A stretch of 64,000 bases of DNA from Andreprevotia sp. IGB-42 (GTDB lineage: Bacteria > Pseudomonadota > Gammaproteobacteria > Burkholderiales > Chitinibacteraceae), in assembly GCF_009848685.1 (NCBI RefSeq), contig NZ_WXTX01000004.1, forward strand, positions 124,001-188,000. Reading direction: 5' to 3'. Within the stretch, counting starts at the first letter, position 1. Each line of letters begins with the position of its first letter. The notes beneath the pieces are model-generated. The model had not been told where the DNA came from, did no database searches, and worked only from the letters and a program-made list of their open reading frames with translations. The position numbers and the translations under genes are program-made. Shown here one piece after another: positions 17,112 to 25,524 of this stretch.

Positions 17112-17935
17112 GGCGTGCACGTGCCGGCCAACTGCTGGCGCTGTTGTGGCTGGCCGCAGCGGCGTTGCTGATGCTGCTGCCATTCTGGAACTTGCTGGTT
17201 TTTTCCAGCCATAGCAGTGCAGAGATTTTCGGCCTGCCGCCGCCTGCGGATATCGGCGCGCAGTTTCCAGCCAACCTGCAAGCGCTTTCCGCCACGCCAT
17301 TCTGGCAAGCGATGTTCAACAGTGCCTATGTGGTGCTGATGTCGACGCTGCTGTGCCTGGCCGTGTCATCGATGGCGGGCTTTGCGCTGGCGGTATACCG
17401 CTTCCGCGGCCAGAGCGTGGTGTTGGCACTGGCGGTACTGGGCATGCTGTTGCCGCCGTTCATGACCGTGGTGCCGTATTTCTTCTGGATCAACCAGTTG
17501 GGCTGGCTGGATCAGTACCGCGCGGTCTACATGCCTGCGGCAGTCAGTGGCATGGGCGTGCTGCTGATGCGGCAGTACATTTGCAGCGCCATTCCGCGCT
17601 GCCTGCTGGAAATCGGCCGGCTGGACGGCTGCAGCGAATGGCGGCTGTATCTGCAGATCGTGCTGCCGCTATGCAAGCCCGCATTGGCCACACTGGGCGT
17701 GGTCAGCTTCATTGCCGCATGGAACAGCTTTTTGCTGCCGCTGGTGGTGCTGCCCTCCCCCGAGCACTACACGGTACACGTGGCGTTGCGCGCGATGCAG
17801 AGTGCTGCCGGAGGCGAATGGGGTGTGGTGATGACCGGCGCCATGTTCGCGGTGCTACCCACGCTGGCGGTATTGATCATCGCTGCGCGGCACTGGCGCA
17901 GCATCCTCAGCATGACGGCTGACGCAGAAAACTGA
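17108..17935 (+). CDS. Sugar ABC transporter permease (MalG-like)
   Basis: A 275-aa membrane subunit. The first segment is LLALLWLAAAALLMLLPFWN and the coupling loop is EIGRLDGCSEWRLYLQIVLP, typical of CUT1 MalG-type permeases. The start MRRARAGQ overlaps the previous stop (ATGA). No ATPase gene follows: the next gene is the GH64 enzyme, so the importer must borrow an MsiK/UgpC-like ATPase encoded elsewhere. Confidence 0.92.
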   Translation: MRRARAGQLLALLWLAAAALLMLLPFWNLLVFSSHSSAEIFGLPPPADIGAQFPANLQALSATPFWQAMFNSAYVVLMSTLLCLAVSSMAGFALAVYRFRGQSVVLALAVLGMLLPPFMTVVPYFFWINQLGWLDQYRAVYMPAAVSGMGVLLMRQYICSAIPRCLLEIGRLDGCSEWRLYLQIVLPLCKPALATLGVVSFIAAWNSFLLPLVVLPSPEHYTVHVALRAMQSAAGGEWGVVMTGAMFAVLPTLAVLIIAARHWRSILSMTADAEN

Positions 17936-18007
17936 GTCAGTCCGGTAAGCAAACCCTGTTTCCGTGGCGCGCATGCCGCGCGTTCATCACCTTTTCTTGA
18001 CAGCCAT

Positions 18008-18025
18008 ATTGAAAGCGCTTTCAAT
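18008..18025. promoter_or_regulatory. Perfect palindromic LacI-type operator before GH64 gene
   Basis: ATTGAAAGCGCTTTCAAT is an 18-bp perfect palindrome with the central CG and flanks typical of LacI-family operators. It lies 55 bp before the GH64 start and shares its core with the sites upstream of the local lacI gene. Confidence 0.8.
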
Positions 18026-18080
18026 TGCGCACAAAGCCACAGCGCTTTTTCAAAAACCAAAACGAGAATGGAGCGAGACA

Positions 18081-19949
18081 ATGCAACGATGGATACGGCT
18101 GATCGTCAGCCTGTGCCTGTTACTGCCATTCCTGGCAGCCCCCGCACTGGCAGCGGACTACAGCAACGGCGTGGCCGTGACTGGCAATAGCGCCACGATC
18201 TGGTTCAAGTCGAACGTCAGCACCACCTGGGTGGACGTGCACTACAAGGTCAACAATGGCCCGCAGCAAAACCTGCGTAGCAGCTATAACGCCGCTACCG
18301 CGCGTTATGAACAGAAAGTGGATGCGGTCAGCGGCAACCTGCTCGCCTATTCGTTCACCTACAACAACGGCAACCCTGCGTACGACACGCCGGTGTTCAC
18401 GCAGACCGTCGGTGCGGCGCCAACCAGCGCCCCCACTACTGCGCCAACCACAGTACCGACTCCAAAACCCACCACGCCAGCCACCAGCGTGCCGCTGCCC
18501 ACGGTGAAGCCCACCGTTGCCCCGACCGCTACTCCGGGCACCGGTTGCTACGCCGCATGGAACAGCGGCACCGCGTATAACGGCGGCGCGCAGGTGAGCT
18601 ATGCCAGCCGCAACTACACCGCCAAATGGTGGACGCAAGGCGAAATCCCGCCCAACAGCACCGGCGACGGCAAGCCATGGAACGACGTGGGCGCATGCGG
18701 CAACAGCGGTGTGACGCCGGTACCGACCACCAAGCCGACCACCGCGCCTACCGCAACCCCGACTGCTGTGCCGACCAAGGCCCCGACGGCCGTACCGACC
18801 GTGGCACCGACCACTGCGCCGGTACCGACCGGCATCCCCACCGGCAACGGCGTGATGACCATCCAGCTGCTGAACGGCACCAAGGGTGCGTATCCGGATA
18901 GCCAAGTTTACTGGTCCATCATCGGCTACAACCCGGATACCAAGCAGCTGGCGTACGTGGATGCCAGCGGCAAGCTCGTTCCGGCCACCGTGGCAGACAA
19001 CAACGCCGCCAACCGCCTGACCAAGAACGGCCAGACCTACAGCAACTACTTCCAGAAGCTGAGCGACACCAGCTGGGTATCGCTGCCGCGCATCAACTCC
19101 GGCCGCATGTTCATCAGCGTGGGCTCGCCGATGTACATCAAGATCAACACCACCGGTGACGGCGCAACCGGCTTTGCCGGGCCGGACCTCGGCAACCCGA
19201 CCGATCCCAACCAGGACGTGTACTTCGAATGGGTGGAGTTCACGGTGGACCAGTATGGCTACCACGGCAACTCCACCCGTGTGGACCAGTTCGGCTTCCC
19301 CATCACCACGCGGCTGATCAGCAATGACGGCTACGACAAGACCGTGGGTGAAACCGAATCGCGCGCCACCATCTTCTCGGCCTACCAGAACAACGTGCCG
19401 GCCGAGTTCAAGGGCCTGGTGCGCGCACCGTACCGCATCATTGCGCCGGGCAAGGGCTCGTTCGGCCCGGGCGGCGCGAATGCCAGCTACTTCGACAACT
19501 ACGTGAACCAGGTGTGGAGCTACTACACCGGCCGCGAGCTGACCTTTACCGCAGAAGCGGGCACCTTCAGCGGCCACGTGGTGGGCAACGACTTCGTGTT
19601 CTCGAAGAACGGCGGCCCATACAACCTGTATATCCGCGGCAAGCCCACCACGCAGGCCATCCTGGAAGGCTCGGGCAACCTGGCAACCGGTACATCGGAT
19701 GAACTGGTGGTGCAGGCGCAAATCACCGCAGCATTCAACCGCCACCTGATCCAGACCGTGGATCAGGCCAACTGGGCGAACGCGAGCTACTACTACCTCG
19801 CATCGCCGGCCAACTATTACGCGAAGTTCTGGCACGACCACAGCCTGAATGGCCTGGCTTATGGTTTCTGCTATGACGACGTCCGGAACCACAGCAGCCT
19901 GCTTGAACATGGCAACCCGAAAGCGTTGATCGTGAACATAGGCTGGTGA
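18081..19949 (+). CDS. Secreted CBM56-CBM5/12-GH64 beta-1,3-glucanase
   Basis: A 622-aa secreted enzyme. Order: signal peptide ending APALA, CBM56-like beta-1,3-glucan-binding module (about 25-112), Thr/Pro linker, CBM5/12-like module (about 155-210), second linker, then GH64 from about residue 255 to the end. GH64 (laminaripentaose-producing glucanase, thaumatin-like fold) is recognised by FEWVEFTVDQ and TRVDQFGFP; E386 and D402 are 16 residues apart, as are the catalytic Glu and Asp of characterised members. GGAG lies 7 bases before the ATG. The palindromic operator upstream ties it to the LacI regulon; a strong terminator follows. Confidence 0.92.
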   Translation: MQRWIRLIVSLCLLLPFLAAPALAADYSNGVAVTGNSATIWFKSNVSTTWVDVHYKVNNGPQQNLRSSYNAATARYEQKVDAVSGNLLAYSFTYNNGNPAYDTPVFTQTVGAAPTSAPTTAPTTVPTPKPTTPATSVPLPTVKPTVAPTATPGTGCYAAWNSGTAYNGGAQVSYASRNYTAKWWTQGEIPPNSTGDGKPWNDVGACGNSGVTPVPTTKPTTAPTATPTAVPTKAPTAVPTVAPTTAPVPTGIPTGNGVMTIQLLNGTKGAYPDSQVYWSIIGYNPDTKQLAYVDASGKLVPATVADNNAANRLTKNGQTYSNYFQKLSDTSWVSLPRINSGRMFISVGSPMYIKINTTGDGATGFAGPDLGNPTDPNQDVYFEWVEFTVDQYGYHGNSTRVDQFGFPITTRLISNDGYDKTVGETESRATIFSAYQNNVPAEFKGLVRAPYRIIAPGKGSFGPGGANASYFDNYVNQVWSYYTGRELTFTAEAGTFSGHVVGNDFVFSKNGGPYNLYIRGKPTTQAILEGSGNLATGTSDELVVQAQITAAFNRHLIQTVDQANWANASYYYLASPANYYAKFWHDHSLNGLAYGFCYDDVRNHSSLLEHGNPKALIVNIGW

Positions 19950-19981
19950 GGTAAGTAGTCAGCAGTCTTCCCTTGGCTTGA

Positions 19982-20012
19982 AAGGCGACGGTACATCCGT
20001 CGCCTTTTTTTT
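19982..20012 (+). terminator. Intrinsic terminator after GH64 gene
   Basis: AGGCGACGG-tacat-CCGTCGCCT stem followed by eight T residues, 33 bp after the GH64 stop. It closes the beta-glucan locus. Confidence 0.92.
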
Positions 20013-20188
20013 GCCTGCCGCCGGCCGGTGTTGCAAGCCGTGCCCATTGCCCGGGCATCCGGCCAAAAGGTTGGGCAGCACACCTTGCCCGTCCCTTATG
20101 ATGCAAGCAACGCCCCGTTATCACTCACCACTCCGGGCAAGGAGAAACCCGTGCACCGCGTGCACCCCTTCATGGCTGCAGCTTCACC

Positions 20189-20938
20189 ATGCGCATAGCA
20201 GCACTGGCACTGGCTGCCTGCTGCAGCTGGGCCCTTGCGCACACCGCCAGCGCACAGACCATCCACCTCGTCACCGGCAATTACCCGCCTTATGAATACG
20301 AGGAAGACGGTAAGGTGGTGGGGCTGGCGGTGGACATCCTGAAAGAAGCGTTCGCGCGCAGCCAGTGGCAGGTGGAAATCCGCGTGGTGCCGTGGGCGCG
20401 CGCATTGCGCGAGGCGCAACAGGGCGATGCCGATGCGGTTTTTTCCACGCTGAAAACCCCCGAACGCGAACAGGCCTACCTGTTTTCGCAGGAAAGCCTG
20501 GTGCCGTTCACCAGTTCCTTTTTCGTGCCGGCAAACAGCACCATCCGCTTTGACGGCAAGCTGGTGCCGCTGCTGCAGTACCGGTTCGGCGCGCTCAACG
20601 AAGCCAGCAACGGCAAGATGTTCGATAGCGCGGTCAAATCCGGCGAAATTGCCAATATCGAAATGGCCAACGACACACTGACCAATATCCGCAAGCTGAT
20701 GGCCGGCCGCATCGACATCATGGTCAGCAATACCTACAGCGGCGTGCACTTCCTGAAGAAGAACCAGTTGACCGGCCGGGCCCGCGCACTGCAGCCGTAT
20801 ATCGATAGCAACCCCGCGTACATCGCCTTCACCCGCAAGCGCGACATGCGCAAGGCGCGCCAGGCATTCGATAGCGGCCTGGCGGCAATGAAGCGCGACG
20901 GCAGCTACCAGCGCATCATGGACCGCTACGCGCGCTGA
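20189..20938 (+). CDS. Family-3 periplasmic solute-binding protein, orphan
   Basis: A 249-aa secreted protein: signal peptide to ASA-QT, then the SBP_bac_3 fold (LVTGNYPPYEYEEDGKVVGL, then VDILKEAFARSQWQVEIRVV). Such proteins bind amino acids, but many standalone ones of this short type, with PWARAL and no permease beside them, are of unknown ligand. No transporter subunits are adjacent; it sits alone between the GH64 terminator and a convergent MFS gene. The ribosome site is weak. Confidence 0.85.
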   Translation: MRIAALALAACCSWALAHTASAQTIHLVTGNYPPYEYEEDGKVVGLAVDILKEAFARSQWQVEIRVVPWARALREAQQGDADAVFSTLKTPEREQAYLFSQESLVPFTSSFFVPANSTIRFDGKLVPLLQYRFGALNEASNGKMFDSAVKSGEIANIEMANDTLTNIRKLMAGRIDIMVSNTYSGVHFLKKNQLTGRARALQPYIDSNPAYIAFTRKRDMRKARQAFDSGLAAMKRDGSYQRIMDRYAR

Positions 20939-21020
20939 GCGCGGGCGGCTTCCAGATCAAGACGGATCCGGCGCGAACAGCGCGCCCGCCTCACGGCGGC
21001 GCACTGCGCACCGTCCATCC

Positions 21021-22229
21021 TCATGCTGCCGGCTGTGCGGGCTTGCCGTGCTGGCCGTGCCGCAATACCACCCATGCCAGCACGAAAGCCACCAGTGCCG
21101 AGCCGGCGATGCCGGCCACCATCGGCCGCGCGGTGCCATCGACAAACTGGCCCACCACCGCCATCACGATCGCGCCCACCACAAACTGCAGCGTGCCCAT
21201 CAGTGCCGATGCAGTGCCGGCAATAGCACCGTGCTCTTCCAGCGACAATACCGCGGTGGCCGGCACCACGAGGCCGAGGAAGCCGTAACCGATGAACAGC
21301 AGCACCAGCATCACGTCCAGCCGGGTAATGCCCAGCAGGTTGAGGGCCAGCAGCAACAGCATCACCAGCGCGTAACCAGTCACCGCGAACTTCACCATCT
21401 GCACCAGGCCGAAACGCTGTGCCAGCCGGCCGGTGAGCTGCGATACGCCGATGAACGACGCGGCATTGGCAGCAAACGCAAAGCTGTACTGGCGCGGCGT
21501 CAACCCGTAATGATCGATCAGCACGAACGACGAATTGGCCAGATAGGCAAAGAAGCTGGAAATACCGAATGCGCCGATGAACACCAGCCCCAGGTAATGG
21601 CGATCGCACAGCAAGGTGCGGTAGCCCGCCAGTGCGCTGCCCACGCTGCTGTTCACGCGCTCTTCCCGAGGGCGGGTTTCCGGCAGGCTGGTGGCCAGCA
21701 GGATCACGCCCAGGCCGGCCGCCACGGTCACCGCCCAGAACACCATGCGCCAGCCATGCCATTCGATCAGGAAGCTGCCGGCCAGCGGCGCCAGGATGGG
21801 CGACACGCTGAATACCAGCATCAAGAGCGACATCAGCCGCGCCGCATCATTGCCGGTATGCAGGTCACGTACGACGGCGCGCGGGATCACCATGCCGGCA
21901 CTGGCGCCCAGCCCCTGCAGAAAGCGCAATGCGATCAGCGTGTGGACATCCGGCGCCAGCGCACAACCCACGCTGGCGGCGGCAAACAGCAGCAGGCCGA
22001 AATACAGCGGCGCCTTGCGGCCCACCATGTCCGATACCGGGCCGTAGATGATCTGGCCGATGCCGAGCGAGATGAAAAACGCCATCAGGCTGGCCTGTAC
22101 CGCACCGGTCGATGCACCCAGGTTCTGCCCGATGGAGGGCAAGGCGGGCAGATACATGTCGATGGCAAACGGGCCGATGGCGGACAACAAGCCCAGTACC
22201 AGCGCCATGCGCAGGAAGTTTGATTTCAT
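21021..22229 (-). CDS. Bcr/CflA-family MFS drug exporter
   Basis: A 402-aa, roughly 12-helix inner-membrane transporter. The N-terminus LLSAIGPFAIDMYLPALPSI is the hallmark of the Bcr/CflA drug-resistance group, and GPVSDMVGRKAPLYFG is the MFS motif A. It is monocistronic and convergent with the family-3 binding protein. Substrate unknown; bicyclomycin/chloramphenicol-type export is the family theme. Confidence 0.9.
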   Translation of the reverse strand: MKSNFLRMALVLGLLSAIGPFAIDMYLPALPSIGQNLGASTGAVQASLMAFFISLGIGQIIYGPVSDMVGRKAPLYFGLLLFAAASVGCALAPDVHTLIALRFLQGLGASAGMVIPRAVVRDLHTGNDAARLMSLLMLVFSVSPILAPLAGSFLIEWHGWRMVFWAVTVAAGLGVILLATSLPETRPREERVNSSVGSALAGYRTLLCDRHYLGLVFIGAFGISSFFAYLANSSFVLIDHYGLTPRQYSFAFAANAASFIGVSQLTGRLAQRFGLVQMVKFAVTGYALVMLLLLALNLLGITRLDVMLVLLFIGYGFLGLVVPATAVLSLEEHGAIAGTASALMGTLQFVVGAIVMAVVGQFVDGTARPMVAGIAGSALVAFVLAWVVLRHGQHGKPAQPAA

Positions 22230-22486
22230 GAGGCAAACCTGGAAGAACGAAGCAAAGGCGGGAGCAGCAGACTGCTACGCAATGCGTATACAGCCCGGAC
22301 AACCCTGCATGCTACCAACACCGGCCCCCTCATGGGGAGGTGTTACGGCAAGCAAAAGTACCGGAACGGCATGGCGCAGCGCGGATGGCACGCATGTATC
22401 CCGCGCAGACGGTTTCATTTTCGCATTGCCGGATGACGGTTGTTCAACCGCCATCCGGCCGCTGCCTGCCATGGGCAGGCAGACCA
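22230..22486. other. Intergenic space with REP-like hairpin
   Basis: No gene is supported here. It holds the promoter side of the MFS gene and the 3' side of phnM. A long hairpin at 22428-22459 (arms GCCGGATGACGGTT and AACCGCCATCCGGC, one wobble pair) resembles enterobacterial REP palindromes and has no T-run, so it may protect the phn mRNA 3' end rather than terminate it. Confidence 0.45.
22428..22459. repeat. REP-like palindrome
   Basis: Arms GCCGGATGACGGTT/AACCGCCATCCGGC around a TGTTC-type loop. The outer GCCGGAT...ATCCGGC is shared with another intergenic hairpin at 46573-46599, also next to a phosphonate operon end. Confidence 0.4.
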
Positions 22487-23626
22487 TCAGGCCACCCGCT
22501 CACCCTTGCTCCATACCGCACGCACCAGCGGCGTGTGCGCGCTGGTGCGCACGCGGATCAGGTCTGCACGCAAGCCGGTGGCGATATCACCACGATCCGC
22601 CAGCCCCACCACGCGTGCCGGGTTGCCGGCTACGGTGGCAATGGCGCGCGGCAAGGTCCAGCCGGCTTCTTCCACCAGCAGGAACGCCGCGTGGAGCAGG
22701 CTGGCCGGCACGTAATCGGACGAGAACACATCCAGCAAACCGGCTCGCGCCAGATCCAGCGCCGCCACATTGCCCGAATGCGAGCCTCCGCGCACCGCAT
22801 TGGGCGCCCCCATCACGATGCATTGGCCGGCATCGCGCGCAGCCTGCGCGGCCTGTAGCGTGGTGGGGAATTCGGAGATCGTCACGCCATCCGCAGTGGC
22901 TTCGGCCACGTGTGCGAGCGTGGTGTCGTCGTGGCTGGCCAGCGCAATGTGCCGCTCGCGGGCCAGATTCACTACCGCATGGCGGTTGCGCTGTGCATGA
23001 TCGCGCTGCAGCTGGCTGCGCGCGGCCACTTCGTCCGCCAGCCGCTCGTCGCTCCAGTGGCCGTGCTTCTGCGCGTACACGCGGTATTTCTCCAGATCGC
23101 TCCACTGCCGCTGGCCGGGGGTATGGTCCATCACCGACAGCAGCTTCAGCAGCGGGTCGTCCAGATATTGGCCCAGCAGCTCGAGCACATCGGTGCTGGC
23201 CACTTCGCAGCGCAGGTGCAGCCAGTGCTCGACCTTGGTATGGCCGCCCGCCACCACCTCGCGCAGGGCATTGATCGACGGCACCAGCGTGCGGGCACGG
23301 AAACCGGTGGGGTCCAGGTCGCCCATGCACAGCGAATCGAAGACTGTGGTGATGCCGGCCGAGGCAATCTGCGCATCGTGGATCGCCAGCGCGGAGTGCA
23401 CCGGCCATTCCACGCCGGGGCGTGGGCCCAGGTGCTTTTCCAGGTTGTCGGTATGCAATTCGACCAGGCCGGGCAGCAGGTAGTCCCCGCCGAAATCCTC
23501 GGCGCCGGCCAGTTGCGTCGGGCCGGTGGTCACCTCGGTGATCATGCCGTCTTCCACCCTTACCGTGCCGGTGAATACGTCGTCCGCAGTCACCACGCGG
23601 GCATTAGTTAGGGTCAGTGTGCGCAT
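22487..23626 (-). CDS. phnM: PhnM, alpha-D-ribose 1-methylphosphonate 5-triphosphate diphosphatase
   Basis: A 379-aa amidohydrolase-fold enzyme of the C-P lyase pathway, which removes pyrophosphate from the nucleotide-derived phosphonate before C-P cleavage. Metal motifs are visible: HTDNLEKH near residue 58, HLRCEV, and SHDD. The C-terminus VSEFP-type segment (TISEFPTT) and GAPNAVRGGSHSGN match the PhnM family. AAGGAG precedes the ATG, and it overlaps phnL by 13 bases. Last gene of the phnG operon. A second phnM-like gene lies at 29548. Confidence 0.95.
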   Translation of the reverse strand: MRTLTLTNARVVTADDVFTGTVRVEDGMITEVTTGPTQLAGAEDFGGDYLLPGLVELHTDNLEKHLGPRPGVEWPVHSALAIHDAQIASAGITTVFDSLCMGDLDPTGFRARTLVPSINALREVVAGGHTKVEHWLHLRCEVASTDVLELLGQYLDDPLLKLLSVMDHTPGQRQWSDLEKYRVYAQKHGHWSDERLADEVAARSQLQRDHAQRNRHAVVNLARERHIALASHDDTTLAHVAEATADGVTISEFPTTLQAAQAARDAGQCIVMGAPNAVRGGSHSGNVAALDLARAGLLDVFSSDYVPASLLHAAFLLVEEAGWTLPRAIATVAGNPARVVGLADRGDIATGLRADLIRVRTSAHTPLVRAVWSKGERVA

Positions 23627-24324
23627 TGCGCGGCTCCTTGCGGAATGGCGAGCGGAAAGCAGCGGGTAGCCAGCCGGTTGCGGATGGCCACGTCATGGAA
23701 AATGCCGATGATGGCCGCGCCGCGCAGCCGCGCCGCATCGATCAGCTGCGCAACGCGCTCGGCATTGTCCGCATCCAGCGATGCAGTGGGTTCATCCAGC
23801 AGCAGCAGCGGTTTTTCCGCGATCAGCCCGCGCGCGATGTTCACCCGCTGCTGCTCGCCGCCGGAAAAGGTGGCGGGTGGCAATTGCCACAGCGCGGCAG
23901 GCAGTTGCAGCGCGCGCAGCAGCACGGCCGCGCGCTCGCGCGCTTCCTCCGCGCCCACGCCCAGCTCGCGCAATGGCTCGGCCACGATATCGAGCGTGGC
24001 CACGCGCGGGATCACCTGCAGAAACTGGCTGACATAGCCGATGGTATGGCGGCGCATCACCAGCACCTCGCGCGGGCTGGCCTTGCCCAGCTCCACCCAG
24101 TTGTCGTCGTGGCGGATGTGCACGCTGCCGCCCGTACTCAGGTAGTTGCCGTACAGGCAGCGCAGCAGCGTGCTCTTGCCGGCGCCGGACGGGCCGGCCA
24201 GCGCCACGCACTCGCCGCGTGCCACGGAAAAATCGATATCGGCCAGTACCGGCAGCTGTACGCCGCCCTGCTGGTGCAGCGTGAAGGTCTTGGCAAGGCC
24301 GCGTGTTTCTATCATCGTTTGCAT
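23614..24324 (-). CDS. phnL: PhnL, ABC-type subunit of the C-P lyase system
   Basis: A 236-aa ABC ATPase-like protein. Walker A GPSGAGKST, signature FSGGEQQRVNIARG and Walker B LLLLDEPTASLD are complete. PhnL belongs to the C-P lyase machinery and, unlike PhnC, is not a transporter subunit. It lies between the VOC gene and phnM with a stop-start gap of two bases from the VOC gene. Confidence 0.95.
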   Translation of the reverse strand: MQTMIETRGLAKTFTLHQQGGVQLPVLADIDFSVARGECVALAGPSGAGKSTLLRCLYGNYLSTGGSVHIRHDDNWVELGKASPREVLVMRRHTIGYVSQFLQVIPRVATLDIVAEPLRELGVGAEEARERAAVLLRALQLPAALWQLPPATFSGGEQQRVNIARGLIAEKPLLLLDEPTASLDADNAERVAQLIDAARLRGAAIIGIFHDVAIRNRLATRCFPLAIPQGAAQCAH

Positions 24325-24326
24325 GG

Positions 24327-24749
24327 CTATCCTTGGGCCGGCTGTGCCAGCGCCTGTGCGCGGTCACGGTAGGCTTTGAGTTCGATCATGTTGCCGCTGG
24401 GGTCGGCGAGGTAAAGCTTGGCGGTTTCGTCCGGCTGGCCGGCGTTGAGTACCTGCGGTGCCTTCAGCACATATGGCGTGCCCGCCAGGCGCCCGGCCAG
24501 TGCCTGCCAGTGCGCCCAGCCCAGCGTGGCGCCGAAGTGCCGGCTGCTCTGCTCCGCCACCGGCAACACTTGCGCTGGCTGGTGCTGCAAGGTGATCTGC
24601 GCGCCAAACAACCACACATCGCACCATGCATCGCGCACACGCCCGATGCGGGCGCCCAGCTCATCGCAATAGAAGGCGCGCGCCTCGGCCAGATCACGCA
24701 CCGGAATCGACAGATGGAAAATGGGGTCTTCGCTCTGCATGTCGGTCAT
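24327..24749 (-). CDS. VOC/glyoxalase-family protein inside the phn operon
   Basis: A 140-aa cytoplasmic protein with the vicinal-oxygen-chelate pattern: FHLSIPVRDLAEARAFYCDE at the start and LYLADPSGNMIELKAYRD near the end, giving possible metal ligands His12 and the Glu of MIELK. It replaces nothing known in E. coli phn operons and sits between phnK and phnL, four bases from phnK. Family functions include lyases, epimerases and antibiotic resistance (FosA-like). A role on a phosphonate intermediate or on an aldehyde by-product is plausible but not established. Confidence 0.88.
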   Translation of the reverse strand: MTDMQSEDPIFHLSIPVRDLAEARAFYCDELGARIGRVRDAWCDVWLFGAQITLQHQPAQVLPVAEQSSRHFGATLGWAHWQALAGRLAGTPYVLKAPQVLNAGQPDETAKLYLADPSGNMIELKAYRDRAQALAQPAQG

Positions 24750-24753
24750 GGCG

Positions 24754-25524
24754 TCATACCTGCAGGATGGAAGAAACCAGCAACTGCGTGTACGGGTGTT
24801 GCGGATCATCCAGCACCTGGTCGGTCAGGCCGGTTTCCACCACGCGCCCGCCCTTCATCACCAGCAGCCGGTGCGCCAGCAGCCGCGCCACCGCCAGATC
24901 ATGCGTGACGATCACTGCCGCCAAGCCGAAGCTCGTCACCAGCTCGCGCAGCAGGTCCAGCAGACGCGCCTGCACCGATACATCCAGCCCGGCGGTCGGT
25001 TCGTCCATCAGCACCAGCCGGGGCTTGGTCACCAGGTTGCGGGCAATCTGCAGCCGCTGCTGCATGCCACCGGAAAACTGCGCCGGCAGCTCGTCGATGC
25101 GGGCCGGATCGAGCTCCACCCGGGCCATCCAGTCCTGTGCGGTACTGCGGATCTGCCCGTAATGGCGGGCGCCGGTAGCCATCAGCCGCTCACCCACGTT
25201 GGCGCCGGCGCTCACGTTCATGCGCAGGCCATCACGCGGGTTCTGCTCGACAAAACCCCAGTCGGTACGCAGCAGCCAGCGGCGCTCGGCTTCGGATAAC
25301 TTGGCCATGTCGGTGAGGCCGCGGCCGAGCAATGCGTATTCGATGGTGCCGGCATCCGCAGCCAGCCGTGTGGACAGCAGGTTGAGCAAGGTGGATTTGC
25401 CAGAGCCCGATTCACCCACTACCGCCAGCACTTCCCCCGGCCACAGCGAGAAACCGACATCCGCGCAGCCGATGCGTGCGCCATAGCGTTTGGTGAGGCC
25501 ACTCACTTGCAACAAGGGATTCAT
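24754..25524 (-). CDS. phnK: PhnK, ABC-type subunit of the C-P lyase complex
   Basis: A 256-aa ABC ATPase-like protein with Walker A GESGSGKST, signature FSGGMQQRLQIARN and Walker B LVLMDEPTAGLD. In E. coli PhnK docks on PhnJ in the core complex. The start MNPLLQVSG overlaps the phnJ stop by four bases; a frame extending upstream only reads into phnJ. Confidence 0.95.
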   Translation of the reverse strand: MNPLLQVSGLTKRYGARIGCADVGFSLWPGEVLAVVGESGSGKSTLLNLLSTRLAADAGTIEYALLGRGLTDMAKLSEAERRWLLRTDWGFVEQNPRDGLRMNVSAGANVGERLMATGARHYGQIRSTAQDWMARVELDPARIDELPAQFSGGMQQRLQIARNLVTKPRLVLMDEPTAGLDVSVQARLLDLLRELVTSFGLAAVIVTHDLAVARLLAHRLLVMKGGRVVETGLTDQVLDDPQHPYTQLLVSSILQV

